In this document: positions 38,532 to 49,164 of the stretch, piece after piece
How the letters are laid out: each line of letters starts with the position of its first letter
How positions within the stretch are numbered: position 1 is the stretch's first letter
From: Lineus longissimus
Lineage: Eukaryota; Nemertea; Pilidiophora; Heteronemertea; Lineidae
Assembly: GCF_910592395.1 (NCBI RefSeq)
Contig: NC_088318.1
Coordinates: forward strand, 15,252,349 to 15,316,348
DNA length: 64,000 nucleotides
Direction: 5' to 3'
Translations under genes and position numbers: made by a program
The notes under the pieces: model-generated
What the model saw: only the letters and a program-made list of their open reading frames with translations
Told to the model about the DNA's origin: nothing
Database searches by the model: none

Positions 38532-40573
38532 GAAGTGTTCAAAAAGAATCTCAAATATTGGTGCTTAAGAAGAAGTTTCAGGGGCCTCTTTTACACATGA
38601 AAGACTATGGGTGTAGGGTGAGGGGTTTTATCCTACACAGGGCAAAATTGTTCAATTTTCTGCGTGGAATCTGCAGCAGTTGATTGAAAAATCTACAAAC
38701 ACCATTTTTCGTATAAAATACATGTGGACAATTTTGCCTGGTGTAAGTTCTCCTCTTCTTAATTAGTTTGAGTTTTTGAAGACTAATATAACAGTCATAC
38801 CCAGCTGTTTAGATTATTTGAAATACCTTGATGGGGAATCTCGGCAAGAAACAAAAAGTTTGAGGAAACAAAGCACTTGCACTTTTTTATCATCTCAACC
38901 AAAATTTTGCAAAGTTTTAAAAAGATTCCTCAAAATTTTGTTGTTATTCAGATTCATGTGAAATGCCAATTTGGTGTCAAATTATTACTAATGTACTATT
39001 TCATTGTTTTTGTTGTTTTTATATGTTTGAATGCAATGTTCTATCATGAAATATACTGAATCTGTTTTGAGTTATTTGACTTCATAATACATGTAGTTCT
39101 GAACATAAGAAACATTTTTAATGAGGAAGTGGACTTCTGATGAGTCCTTACAGATGGCGCAGTGAGTCGCATACCTTTTTAAGGCCCATCAGAACTTTGT
39201 AACAACAATGCCCAACAGCATTCGACCACACATGACACATGCCAACAGAGACAGCAAATGGCGTCGCAGTCTAAGCACAACAATGGGGTGGATGTTGCTG
39301 GTTACTTTTGCTGTGGTTGTTTCAACACCTTTGTTGTATTTCCGTAGTAAAAGGAACCTTTCTATGAGCCCTGAAATGTGACTCGCAGCGTGCCCTAGCA
39401 GATTCGATTGACCACTATATCCTGGTTTAATTGTGGATGTGACAGCCATAGACAGCAATGTTCAATAAGTTTTATATACACCAATGTTGAAGAAGGCTTT
39501 TGAAGTCAGATTCTCTAAGTCTAGTGGTAGTCCTATTGTAATTATTTAAGCATATATCGATGTATCTAGTGAAATGCATGATCACCTTCTTAAATGGTGT
39601 ATTAAATGCATGGACACCTTCTGTAATGGTGTAATGAAATGCATGAACACCTTCTGTAATGGTGTTGTTTTAGTGATGCACTGTTGAACTTGAGATTACT
39701 ATCACTATTGGTATTGCTTGTAACTTTGTCTTGAACTTTCAGGAGCATGTGAGATTGAGCCTTCCAATGAGTGTTTTATAAACAATTTCTTATCAAAGTT
39801 AAATTGATTTTTCTGTCCTTGTCAAAAGAAATTAAAATTTGTCTAGAAAGGCTTACCAGTACTTCTTCCGTCTTGTCATATTGGATATTTTATAAGTATT
39901 AAAACATACTGTATTGTTAACGAGGTCCTGTCAAGTCCTTTATTAACTATGACTACACAGGGTCGGATCCAAGTCTCTGAAAGAGGCCACAGGGCCTTGA
40001 CTTTTCAGAATGAATTTAAAGTTTTTTTTCAAAATGTTGAAATTCATCAACAATGACGCATGGATCGCGCAAGAGGTGTTTGGTTTTGCTGATATCAAAA
40101 CAGACGTCCTCAGAAGTGACTACGTCCCCCAGCCAGGATCTCCTGGCATAAACTGTGTACCAGTTAAAGAAAATTACCAGTTTCTAATGCATGCAGAACC
40201 TAGGTAACGATGAATGTAGAATATTCTTCATTTGCGGGCTACCCTTTCCATACATGTCCCCTTCGTTTTACTCCCCTGACCAACAAATGCATGGCTCCTA
40301 AGTTCTCGACCCAATTTCACTGTGCCCGTATGTAGTATATACAGTGTTATTGTTCAGTGGAGGAAGTATGAAGTCTAGAGAGTATCGGTCGTCTGTGTAG
40401 GACAGGTCATCCTGAGATACAGATGCAGGTTTTTGATACTCCTACCTCGTATACAAAATATCGAGAGGCGGAGTACATTGAAAGCCGCCCGATATGTCAG
40501 GATGAGGACACGTACACTCCCGTCGCATTGGATGACCGGCCTCGTCCTGTCGGGATCCAATTAAGATGGCATA
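38532..40573. other. RSU1 3' flank and intergenic DNA
   Basis: Probably a long 3' UTR of RSU1 followed by intergenic DNA. Contains a triplicated ~33-bp tandem repeat at 39.57-39.67 kb. The open frame at 40010-40207 (ends LMHAEPR) and the one at 40423-40623 have no recognised domain; they may be remnants upstream of the methyltransferase fragment. Confidence 0.45.
39572..39670. repeat. ~33-bp imperfect tandem repeat, three copies
   Basis: The unit aaatgcatg(g/a)acaccttctgtaatggtgt starts near 39572, 39604 and 39637, with a few substitutions in the first copy. Confidence 0.85.
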
Positions 40574-40861
40574 ATGGACTGGTTGGGAATCAAAGGACAT
40601 GTGACCTCGCCCATCCTTTCTGATCAGATTGTGACCGTGATGAACGCTGTTGGTGACGAATACAAAATTGTCTCGACAAAAGCGTGGCCAAGGAATTACG
40701 CCGCATGGTACATTGTTGATCAAGGATTGTTGATCTTCTCTTCAATGATGTCATCTCGGGAGGCCCAGGAGCTGGGTCCAATGATCCACGTGGACGATCT
40801 TCTGCATCGAGTCATCAGATTTAAAACCCGCGCCATCATGAAGCTTGACATTGAAGGCTAA
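40574..40861 (+). pseudogene. FkbM-type methyltransferase-like fragment with premature stop
   Basis: A 95-codon frame whose end, DDLLHRVIRFKTRAIMKLDIEG, matches the segment before the LDIEG motif of FkbM-domain SAM-dependent methyltransferases. The preceding VMNAVGDEYK resembles their central strand. A stop (TAA) falls exactly after EG, where the family has an aromatic residue (usually Tyr). Reading on past it gives DGKALRH, which continues the family pattern. That suggests a single-base nonsense change (TAC/TAT to TAA). The SAM-binding glycine motif is not seen upstream, so the piece is also truncated or has undetected exons. It could be a decayed gene copy or a partial real gene with an assembly error. 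Confidence 0.5.
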
Positions 40862-41467
40862 GATGGAAAGGCTTTAAGACATGTAAGAAAAGGTTCAAAT
40901 TCCGTACGTCTAAAAGGAATCGTTGAAATCAACAAGGACATGCACAGATGAGCCCGATACACCAGCTTTTATCTTTAATGCTACATATTCTATCTAAGTT
41001 AGCAAATTTTTGTGATACATATTCTATCTAAGTCAGATAATTTTTGTGACCCATTCGTTGTTGGTTCGTGACATTGTGCGCCTAAAGTCTTTTTACATGC
41101 AGCTGCATACTCGAAGTGAGGTTGTTTCGTTGTGAAGGAGACACTTGCACTAAGGACTTGTAATGGGCCCGGACAAATATCACGAAGGCCACGTGCAATG
41201 CCAACTAATTATCCAGGCAGCACGAATATTCGAAGAATTAGCTAACATTAAAGGGAGACTATAGGCATGAGCAAGGTCAGATTAAGTTACACGAAGTCGC
41301 CGATAGGGGTCTCTCCTATCTCACAGTTCATCGACGCTATTCACACGCCTATGAGGAATATACCAAACAAAAGCAAGGTACCTCTAACCGACGTGCACAG
41401 TCACCTGAAGAAAACAATCCGATCCAATTTCAAATAGTCCCACTTTAAGGAGACACGTCCCAGATAG
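40862..41467. other. Region between FkbM fragment and P450
   Basis: 3' flank of the minus-strand P450. Includes a 34-bp spaced tandem duplication (acatattctatctaagt, near 40983 and 41017). No gene seen. Confidence 0.5.
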
Positions 41468-43024
41468 CTAATCAAGTCCTCTTTGCGACACAATAACCTT
41501 GTAATCATTTGGCTTCAATGTCAGGCCATATTTACTGTTCAATTTGATCGTGTCGCCATCAACTGGTTTGAAAGTGCACCTCTGAAGCAGAGTGGTGAAG
41601 AACATGAAAACCTCTAATCTGGCGAGAAGCTCACCCGGACATTTTCTCTTGCCGCAACCGTAGGGAAAGAAGGAGAGTTTGTCAACAACACTGCCGTCTG
41701 GCTTCAGGAAACGGTACGGGTTAAATTTTTCCGGCTCAGGAAAGACATTTTCGTCATGATTCACGGACCAAAGGTTAACAAAAATGAGTGTTTTGTCGGG
41801 GATGTAAATTCCGTCAAGGCTCGTATCACACGTGGTGGCGTGGGGCAGGGCGAAAGGAAAGATACACGAATGTCGCATCGTCTCGATAATGCAGGCTTCG
41901 GTGAACGGAAGGCTCTGAATGTCGTCTGCTGAAGGGAAACGACCTTTACCTATGACCTGGTCGATTTCCTTTTGTACTTTCTGTTGGAAATCTTGGTGAG
42001 CCGCCATGAAAAGTATGGCCCACATGATCGTCGTTGAGATGGTGTCGAACCCTGCGCCGATCATCTCCTGAACTGTTGTTAAGATGTGCTCATCGGTCAG
42101 CCCGACTGCCGCCTTCTCCTCTTCTGGGGTCTCTTGGACAATTCGGATGAGTGCGTCTGTGATATCTCGAAGTTCCCCTGGGATATAAGTATCCAGATGT
42201 TCCTGACGTTTCTTTAAGCAAAAGTTATCCATCGTGTTCAGGATTCCGATGAATCTTTTGAACGACCCTTTTGTGAAATGTCGCATCCATGGCATGATAT
42301 CTACGGGGTTACCCGCACCGGCAAACCGCATGAATTCATCGTTCATCTTCACGAGGTGAAGAAAATCCGGATCGTCGCGCTGGTACCGCTCGCCGAAACA
42401 CATGGCGCAAATGATGTTGCCAACCGAGAGATAGACTTCGTTGTGGGGATCAACAGGGACTGTCGTGCCGTCAGACGATGAGCCGAGTGCCACCAGGTTA
42501 CTTACGAGAAGCTTCGCCTCGTCCAGGATGTTGTCTTCAATCGGATTCTGTTTCTTGTTTGCAAACATTCCCAGAGCATTCTGGGCAATCTTCCGATGCA
42601 TCCGCCATCTTGGGCTCAGATCTCCAAAGCCCATGCTTTTGCCATTTGCAATGAAGTTGAAAGAATAAAAGTCAGGTCTACCGGCAAAGTCATCTGCCTG
42701 TTTTACCAGTGCCTTTCGGACCGTGTCGTATCCATTCAACACCACGGTGGGCCTGCTCCCGAGAGTCAGCTGATAAACGTTGCCGTAGGTTTTACGGTAC
42801 GCCGTTAGTGTCTTGTGGGGCTCCCGCCCTAACTGCAGCAAGTTCCCCAGCACTGGGACTCCGTACGGTCCGGGGGGACGGCGAAGATGGCTGGGTGTAA
42901 TGTCCTTCTCAGCCAACCCTTTCGCGCCAAGTCCAACGCACAGCAGAATTATAGCGAGTAGGATCAAAAGTTGCGGCGAAATATCAACCGTTGTACTCGA
43001 CAGCATTAGATCTACAAGCGTCAT
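41468..43024 (-). CDS. Cytochrome P450, CYP1-like (microsomal)
   Basis: Intronless frame of 518 residues from the ATG at 43024; the upstream extension in frame begins only at a TTG. An N-terminal hydrophobic anchor (~residues 18-36) is followed by a proline hinge (PPGPYG, 50-55). The C-helix WRMHRKIAQNAL (140-151) is CYP1-like. The I-helix has AGFDT (324-328, oxygen activation), the K-helix ExxR is E381-R384, the meander is FNPYRFLKP, and the heme Cys is C462 in YGCGKRKCPGE. It would be an ER monooxygenase working with NADPH-P450 reductase. CYP1 relatives act on planar aromatics and some steroids, but the substrate here is unknown. Oddity: the near-invariant Phe seven residues before the heme Cys is Tyr (Y455). 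Lack of introns suggests retroposition or intron loss in a lineage-specific family. Confidence 0.95.
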   Translation of the reverse strand: MTLVDLMLSSTTVDISPQLLILLAIILLCVGLGAKGLAEKDITPSHLRRPPGPYGVPVLGNLLQLGREPHKTLTAYRKTYGNVYQLTLGSRPTVVLNGYDTVRKALVKQADDFAGRPDFYSFNFIANGKSMGFGDLSPRWRMHRKIAQNALGMFANKKQNPIEDNILDEAKLLVSNLVALGSSSDGTTVPVDPHNEVYLSVGNIICAMCFGERYQRDDPDFLHLVKMNDEFMRFAGAGNPVDIMPWMRHFTKGSFKRFIGILNTMDNFCLKKRQEHLDTYIPGELRDITDALIRIVQETPEEEKAAVGLTDEHILTTVQEMIGAGFDTISTTIMWAILFMAAHQDFQQKVQKEIDQVIGKGRFPSADDIQSLPFTEACIIETMRHSCIFPFALPHATTCDTSLDGIYIPDKTLIFVNLWSVNHDENVFPEPEKFNPYRFLKPDGSVVDKLSFFPYGCGKRKCPGELLARLEVFMFFTTLLQRCTFKPVDGDTIKLNSKYGLTLKPNDYKVIVSQRGLD

Positions 43025-44968
43025 CGTAGCAGAGTTTTTAGGATGGTGATTCAGGAGCAATCAAAAGAAACACATTCGAAGATATACCAAGAATTTCATC
43101 AGTTTCAGTGTCAATGCCCGAAACGTTATCCGATGCAACTTAACCGAAACGGAATATCTCCGAAGTAAACGATTTTCCAATCTCTATACGTTTCTATCGT
43201 AACGAACCAATGTCCGAAGTAAACGGTTTCCAATGCAATGAATATCCCATCAGCAAACCTTACGATGATTTATTCGCATCTTGCCAACCCAAGGCACTGG
43301 CAACAAGTGTGCTATTCGTGTCGGCCGCCTCTCAGTCATGATGGGACCCTCGATGCCATTGTTGTCCTCGGTTGTATGAGACATTCTCAAGAGACATGAT
43401 ATCATTATTCGCCTTAGGCAGACTAATCTAAATTTAACAGGCAATTCTATTCACTCGCATGCGGATCAACGTGGTATCGATCGAAGACGCCCCTTATATC
43501 ATCAAACCTGGTACCCTTAAAGTTAACCCACAATACTAACTACCCACACTTATACTTTAAACCGTTTTCAACTCAATTGGGACCAGGTCAAACATATTCC
43601 TAACAGAATGAGAATTCGTCCTTCCATGACGGTTTCATAAGGTTCAAATTTGAGTTTGATGACTTGAAAAGTCCGCTCATGAACCTATCATTAGAATAGA
43701 ATTGTGTGAAATAAAGAGACACAGACAATAAGGACCGGAAAATGTTCAAGACTCGAGGTTAGTCTCGAATGGTTATAGTGTGGAAAGTCCATGTTTTTAA
43801 GTTCACAAAATGGTTTCTAATTTCGTTCTGTTCGGAGTAATGGCAAGATGGCGAGCACACAACCTTAATGCCTTGGGTTCGACTACCGTGGGTTATCTTC
43901 ACAGCCCCCTCATCATCACCTTTCAAGCTTTTGCCATGACCTCCAAAGACCAAAATAACCCAGACGATCATGATGGTAATCTGTCTGGACAAGGACTATT
44001 CTTGCATAACATGAGCCCCTCAGGAGTTGAAGGGGAGATTCCAGACCAAATTTAGCACTTCAAAGATTCCATTGAGCTCGTGTTTGTCATGTTTGAGCTG
44101 TTCTTGAGTAGGTTTTGGACTGACCCACCCGGGCGGCCGCGACTCATCGAGTCTCTGACACCTTGAACCTCAGGGCAACACTCTGCACTGATGACTGAGT
44201 TTATGCTGCGTGGGGAGGAGCATCATACGACTGACTCCAGTTTTCGACTAAAAGCAGACATGGGAGCCCTGGCGGTAAAACAAAGATCTGAACCCATTGA
44301 AAGGAGGATTGGCAGGAACCCTTGGAAAGGACTACTCTAGTTCGGTGCAGGCACAAGCTAATCGCCATGCCTTAATCAGTGAGGTCACCAACTCACCGCT
44401 ACACTCTCATTGGGCTTGACACTTACTACTATCTTAGTGCTACTATCTCCACACTTTGATTTCATAACTGAAACTTTAGCGACCCCCGCGCAGTGACGCA
44501 GGATGTGTCTAATATTGGATCGATAACCAACTGGAAGAGTGAACACACACCACACCATCTATGCCATGTCCAAGTATTAATGTCAATTCTGGCTAGTCTT
44601 GAGCACCAGACGATGCTTGTTCCCACAACGATGTAGTCTTTGTGTGTTTAGCATTTGCTCTGGGGCATTTGCTTTATCAAAAGAAACTTCCCAGCTAAAT
44701 TTAGGGGACTGTGGGAACGGCAGAGACGCTCAAGGCGCTCAAGGTGTCGTCCTCGGCAGGCAAGGGATGGACCGCGGCGTTGACGGAACTTGTGAATATA
44801 GTTTATGTCAGACTACCAACAGTAGTCATCATGCTGATGCAAGACTGCTGATTGTGACCGATTTTGTCGAATAAAATCGTATAAGCGGTGTATCTCTAGC
44901 ATTTATCGTACTGTTTGTTTAAACCGGAACGAAGTTATATATCTGACATATACAGGAATCTTGAAAAA
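43025..44968. other. Divergent intergenic region between P450 and eIF2-beta
   Basis: 1.9 kb between opposite-facing start codons. Short open frames (43810-44055 and 44599-44874, both +) have no recognisable domain or splice context. Promoters of both genes probably lie here; no clear motif was identified. Confidence 0.45.
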
Positions 44969-47900
44969 ATGGCTGAAGAATTCCCGGTAAGATCGATATT
45001 TTTGTGGAAAGTTGAGGCATGTCTGGTTATGTGCCGACGCTGATACTGCGATGCACTGCAGTCTGCACTGCACTTGTAATTGTATGTGTCGGCACGGTGT
45101 GACCACTGCCTGTATGCACACGTATGCGTGTGCAGCCATATGGTGTGTGTATTGCAAATGCTTGGTAATGGTAGACAGTGTTGTGAGTTCCTTGTAGTTC
45201 TGACTAGGGAAACTTCCCATGCTTCTCATTAAATTCATTAGGCCTAATTGGAATAGAATTTGATTGGGAATATTACATCATACTCGTAGACATAGGCCCT
45301 TTTCCAGATACGCTGGTAGTGGTACCACCTGGCAAGACAAACTACCTTCACAATAGGTTTTTACGGTCACCAGAGCAAAATAGGCCAAGGCCATCAATCA
45401 TTTTCTTTCTCTGTCTGTCTGGCCAAACTCCTGTCAGTTTGACTTGTCTTTTTTTGTGTTCCAGGCTTTCGATCCTATGGCCAGGAAGAAGAAAAAGAAG
45501 AAGAAGACCTTTGATGACTTTGAAGCTGAGGATGACAAGAAAGAAAATGAAGGTCCAGAGGAATCTGTTGAAACAAAAGAGAACGGAGAACCAGAGCAAG
45601 AAAAGGCTGCTGTTGATGACAGTGATGGTGAGAATCTAGACTTTGTTGGTCCATTACTCCTGAGGTCATTGAATCAGCACTGCTGTCAACAGGAGCAGTT
45701 GCATAACTGGATAGGCCTATGTCATCAGCGTGATATATTTCACAAGAATGTGGTTTGATGTCATCATACTGAATGTAAAGACAACTGTGTCTTCAAATAT
45801 TTTCTTGCTTGTCAGTGGTTAATGAATGAATTCTATAGGTGAAAAGACAGGAATACTTGCAATAAAGGTTAGATCAATTGACAAGTTTGATACCTAGTCA
45901 GAACAAAATTGAAATTGAACAGGTCTTGGTCTAAATTCCAACTGTAGTCTTAATTGATTTTCAGAATTATCTTTTGCCTTGTTGAAAAAGAAGCCGAAGA
46001 AAAAGAAGAAGGCATTTGACATGTCAGAATTACAGTCTGCAGTTGATGTAAGTTACAATTACCTGAAGTAAGGAACACCTTTAAAGTGAAATTACTCTTG
46101 AGACAAAAGGTCCCTTATGCCAGGTAGCTTTGTGAGTTCACACAAAAGAATGTGTATGATAAATATTTTCAGGTCGTCTCAATTCTTGGAAAATTATCAC
46201 ATGAAAGTAGGAATATTCATGTGTAATCACACAACACATATTGTGACAAAATGTTCTCAACTTCTTGTCATTATGTCAGATCAGTTTAGATAGGTTAAAA
46301 TGTGGAGGAAATGTTTCGTTTTTACAGGAAACCGAAAACACAGAGGCTAAACCAGAGGAGGAGGAAGAGGAGACTGTCCCTGACACAAAGGCTGTGGAGA
46401 GTTTAGACTTTGATTTCACAATAAAAAAGAAAAAGAAACTGAAGAAGAAGATAAAGATTGATGACATTGTGACAGACAAATCTGAAAAAAATGAAGGTTG
46501 GTCTATTTTACAACTTTCTGCCTGTTGGTACCTTGTGTGGGTTGTAATCTGATCATACTGCATGTAAAAATTGTTAAATTCAATTCAAACACCCTTGTGC
46601 TATTCTAAAGAGCTTGCTGTAACTCATTTCAGAAGAAGACAGTCCGGAACAGTGGGTAGCGGCAGAAAGGGATTACACCTATGACGAGGTAAGAGGGTAT
46701 GAACTGTCCTAAGGGAATTCAGTTGGGCAAGCTGTTTTGATCTTGCCAAAAGTCGGCCTGGGGAGTTGGCATTGTATGCTTTGATTACTCTTGTACCAAA
46801 AACTTATAACTTAAAGTAATGAGTTTTTGCTAGTACACATGTGCAACAATTTTCATGCAAACCCTGAAGGCAGAGCAGGAGAAGCAATCAGCATGTCGAG
46901 AAAAAAACGTGCCTTAAAAACGTTCTTAAGAGAATGGGGATGTTGGTTATGTTAAAGTTTCAGTGAAATCTGTTGCTTTTCATGATATCTGAATATTCTT
47001 TCTAGCTGCTGAAGAGGGTGTTTGATATCATGAGAGAGAAGAATCCCGAGATGGTTGCTGGTGAGAAAAAGAGACTGGTCATGAAGCCTCCACAAGTCAT
47101 GAGGGTGGGCACCAAGAAAACCTCTTTCGCTAACTTCACAGAAATCTGTAAAATGTTACATAGGCAACCTAAACATTTACTGGCCTTCTTACTGGCTGAA
47201 TTGGGTACAAGGTAAGTGCAGAATACTTCATTTAGTAGTAAGTAAGTGTATGATTCAGACTGATACATGTACTTGTCTAAGGCACCATTTGTGCATGATT
47301 TAAAAATTAGACCTGTTCTGGCAAAAGTCAGTGCTTGTAGAGAGAAAAGGGGGATTGTTTAGAAAAAGTGGAAGAAGTATTTTTGTACATGTCATTAAAT
47401 TGTTTCCAGCACTTCTCGGGCCTATGGTCTGACAATTTTCAGCACACTACTCGGGCATGTGGTCTAACGGTGGTCAGCTTGTCTATAATCCTGCCCGGCA
47501 GAGAACCAGATTATCATAAAGACGTCGAGACCTAAGAAACAATTTTCTTTTCCAGTGGCTCCATTGATGGAAACAACCAACTTATTATCAAGGGGCGATT
47601 TCAGAGCAAACAAATAGAGAATGTTTTAAGGCGATATATTAGTAAGTCAAGATTAATTTTGGATGTAACATGTTGAATGAGTACGGTTGCCAACCATTTA
47701 GAACATAGATTTTTTCATTAGAAAAATGTCCACATTGGAGCAGCCTATACGAGTAAAACCAGTCTCCTACTGAAGGCCAACTCTAAACAAGACCCATGTA
47801 TCTAACTTGACAGAGATTGATAAGGTGTACACATGTTTAATTTCTTTTTCCATCCATTTGCAGAAGAATATGTGACTTGTCACACCTGTCGATCGCCAGA

Positions 47901-48039
47901 TACGATCCTGCAGAAAGATACTAGGCTATATTTCCTCCAATGCGAGACGTGTAGATCCCGATGTTCAGTTTCTAGTATCAAATCTGGATTCCAGGCTGTC
48001 ACAGGAAAACGTGCGGCAATACGAGCAAAGACTGCTTAG
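44969..48039 (+). CDS. EIF2S2: Eukaryotic translation initiation factor 2 subunit beta
   Basis: Eight exons: 44969-44986, 45465-45627, 45965-46047, 46328-46496, 46633-46688, 47006-47211, 47556-47641, 47864-48039. They total 957 nt (318 aa), in phase, close to the vertebrate 333. Three lysine blocks ([28 protein letters not shown]) are the K-boxes that bind eIF5 and eIF2B-epsilon. The core contains [16 protein letters not shown] and [11 protein letters not shown]. The C-terminal C2-C2 zinc ribbon uses C266, C269, C287 and C290. The protein is part of the eIF2 GTPase that delivers initiator tRNA to the 40S ribosome, in the cytosol. The first exon codes only six residues (MAEEFP). The last exon and the start of the 3' UTR are duplicated in tandem just after the stop. 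Confidence 0.97.
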
Positions 48040-48150
48040 TGATACGCTACATCGGACACTATGGAGACTTAGGCCATCACAAGAAAATTTGCAGCGATAA
48101 GAGCAAAGACTGCTTAGTGATACGCTACATCGGACACTATGGAGACTTGC
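47995..48150 (+). repeat. 78-bp imperfect tandem duplication across the eIF2-beta stop codon
   Basis: agcaaagactgcttagtgat... recurs with an offset of 78 bases. Copy 1 (about 47995-48072) contains the last coding codons and stop; copy 2 (about 48073-48150) lies in the 3' UTR and still reads AAIRAKTA-stop. The distal 48 bases are identical; the proximal part differs at several positions. Confidence 0.85.
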
Positions 48151-49164
48151 GGGGAAAACCTAGTTCAGATATGATATCTGTTTCTTATTGGGAACTATTT
48201 AAACAAACTGATGCATTTGCAAACATCATTTTCTCTGTGCTATTTTTGTACACTCCTCACACTGAGGTTGTATTTTCCTGTAAGTCTGTCAATACTGCTT
48301 TCAGTGATATGCTGTTCAATAGTTACAGCCGCAGGCAATAGTGTCTAGTACAGCCATTCCATGCATGCCTAGAACGTCAATGGGAGGTCGCAATGACTTC
48401 TAGTGACTAGTATCTAACGTAAGAAACCGTGGTAGTGGGTGTAGAAACTTGCAGGTGAACACAAACAAAAGAGAGTAGTGTACAATTTGGGGTGATTGCT
48501 ACATGTTGCTTGCATATGTATTTTGCTAGCCCACCAATGAAGCTGATAAGGGGAGTCCTATTCATTTGTCAACACAATTTCTTGAATGGCGAAAATCCAT
48601 TTTAACTTTAGTTAATTGGTGATGGTGCCATTTTCACTTCAACTCATTATTTCAAATATTCTTTCCAAATAATGTTCTTTGAAATCTGTAAACCGACCCC
48701 CTTAAAGCTGCTCCTGTCCGCCCATTTAAGACTTATCTTTGACCAGTTGTCTGATTGCAATCATGTACAAATGCCACCAATAATACTATGAAAGGGTGTT
48801 GAAATTCACTTTGGTTTGGGCAGAAACTGATATCGAGTAGCGCTGTCTGCTTCTAGATATCTGGTTTGGGTCAAGCTTTGAGACAGTTTTGCGTTATGGC
48901 CATGCTTTTTCGCGCTAAGGTGGGTCAAGTCCCAAGTCTCATTTCACAACAGGCAATCTAGCAAATGGGATGTGGGTAAGGTTCAGTAGGGGGTCTGATT
49001 CGCAAGACTCCGGTTGTCAACACATTCTCCTATTTAATCCCAACTACATGTATAGCCTGTATAGATATTTTGTATTGGCATACTAAACTCAACTAAGACG
49101 TACGAAGACATTCAATAAATATATTGTACTTGACATCATTTTGGTCTTCATGAATTCATGTGCT
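48151..49164. other. eIF2-beta 3' UTR
   Basis: About 1 kb after the duplicated stop region with no gene features. It ends with a candidate polyadenylation signal at 49114, just before the satellite begins. Confidence 0.5.
49114..49119 (+). promoter_or_regulatory. Candidate polyadenylation signal, eIF2-beta
   Basis: AATAAA within ttcaataaatatattgt, about 1.07 kb after the stop codon, followed by T-rich sequence. No transcript evidence. Confidence 0.45.

Noticed and set aside
43025-43060. Upstream extension of the P450 frame
   Set aside because: It begins with TTG, not used as a normal start in animals; the ATG at 43024 precedes the membrane anchor.
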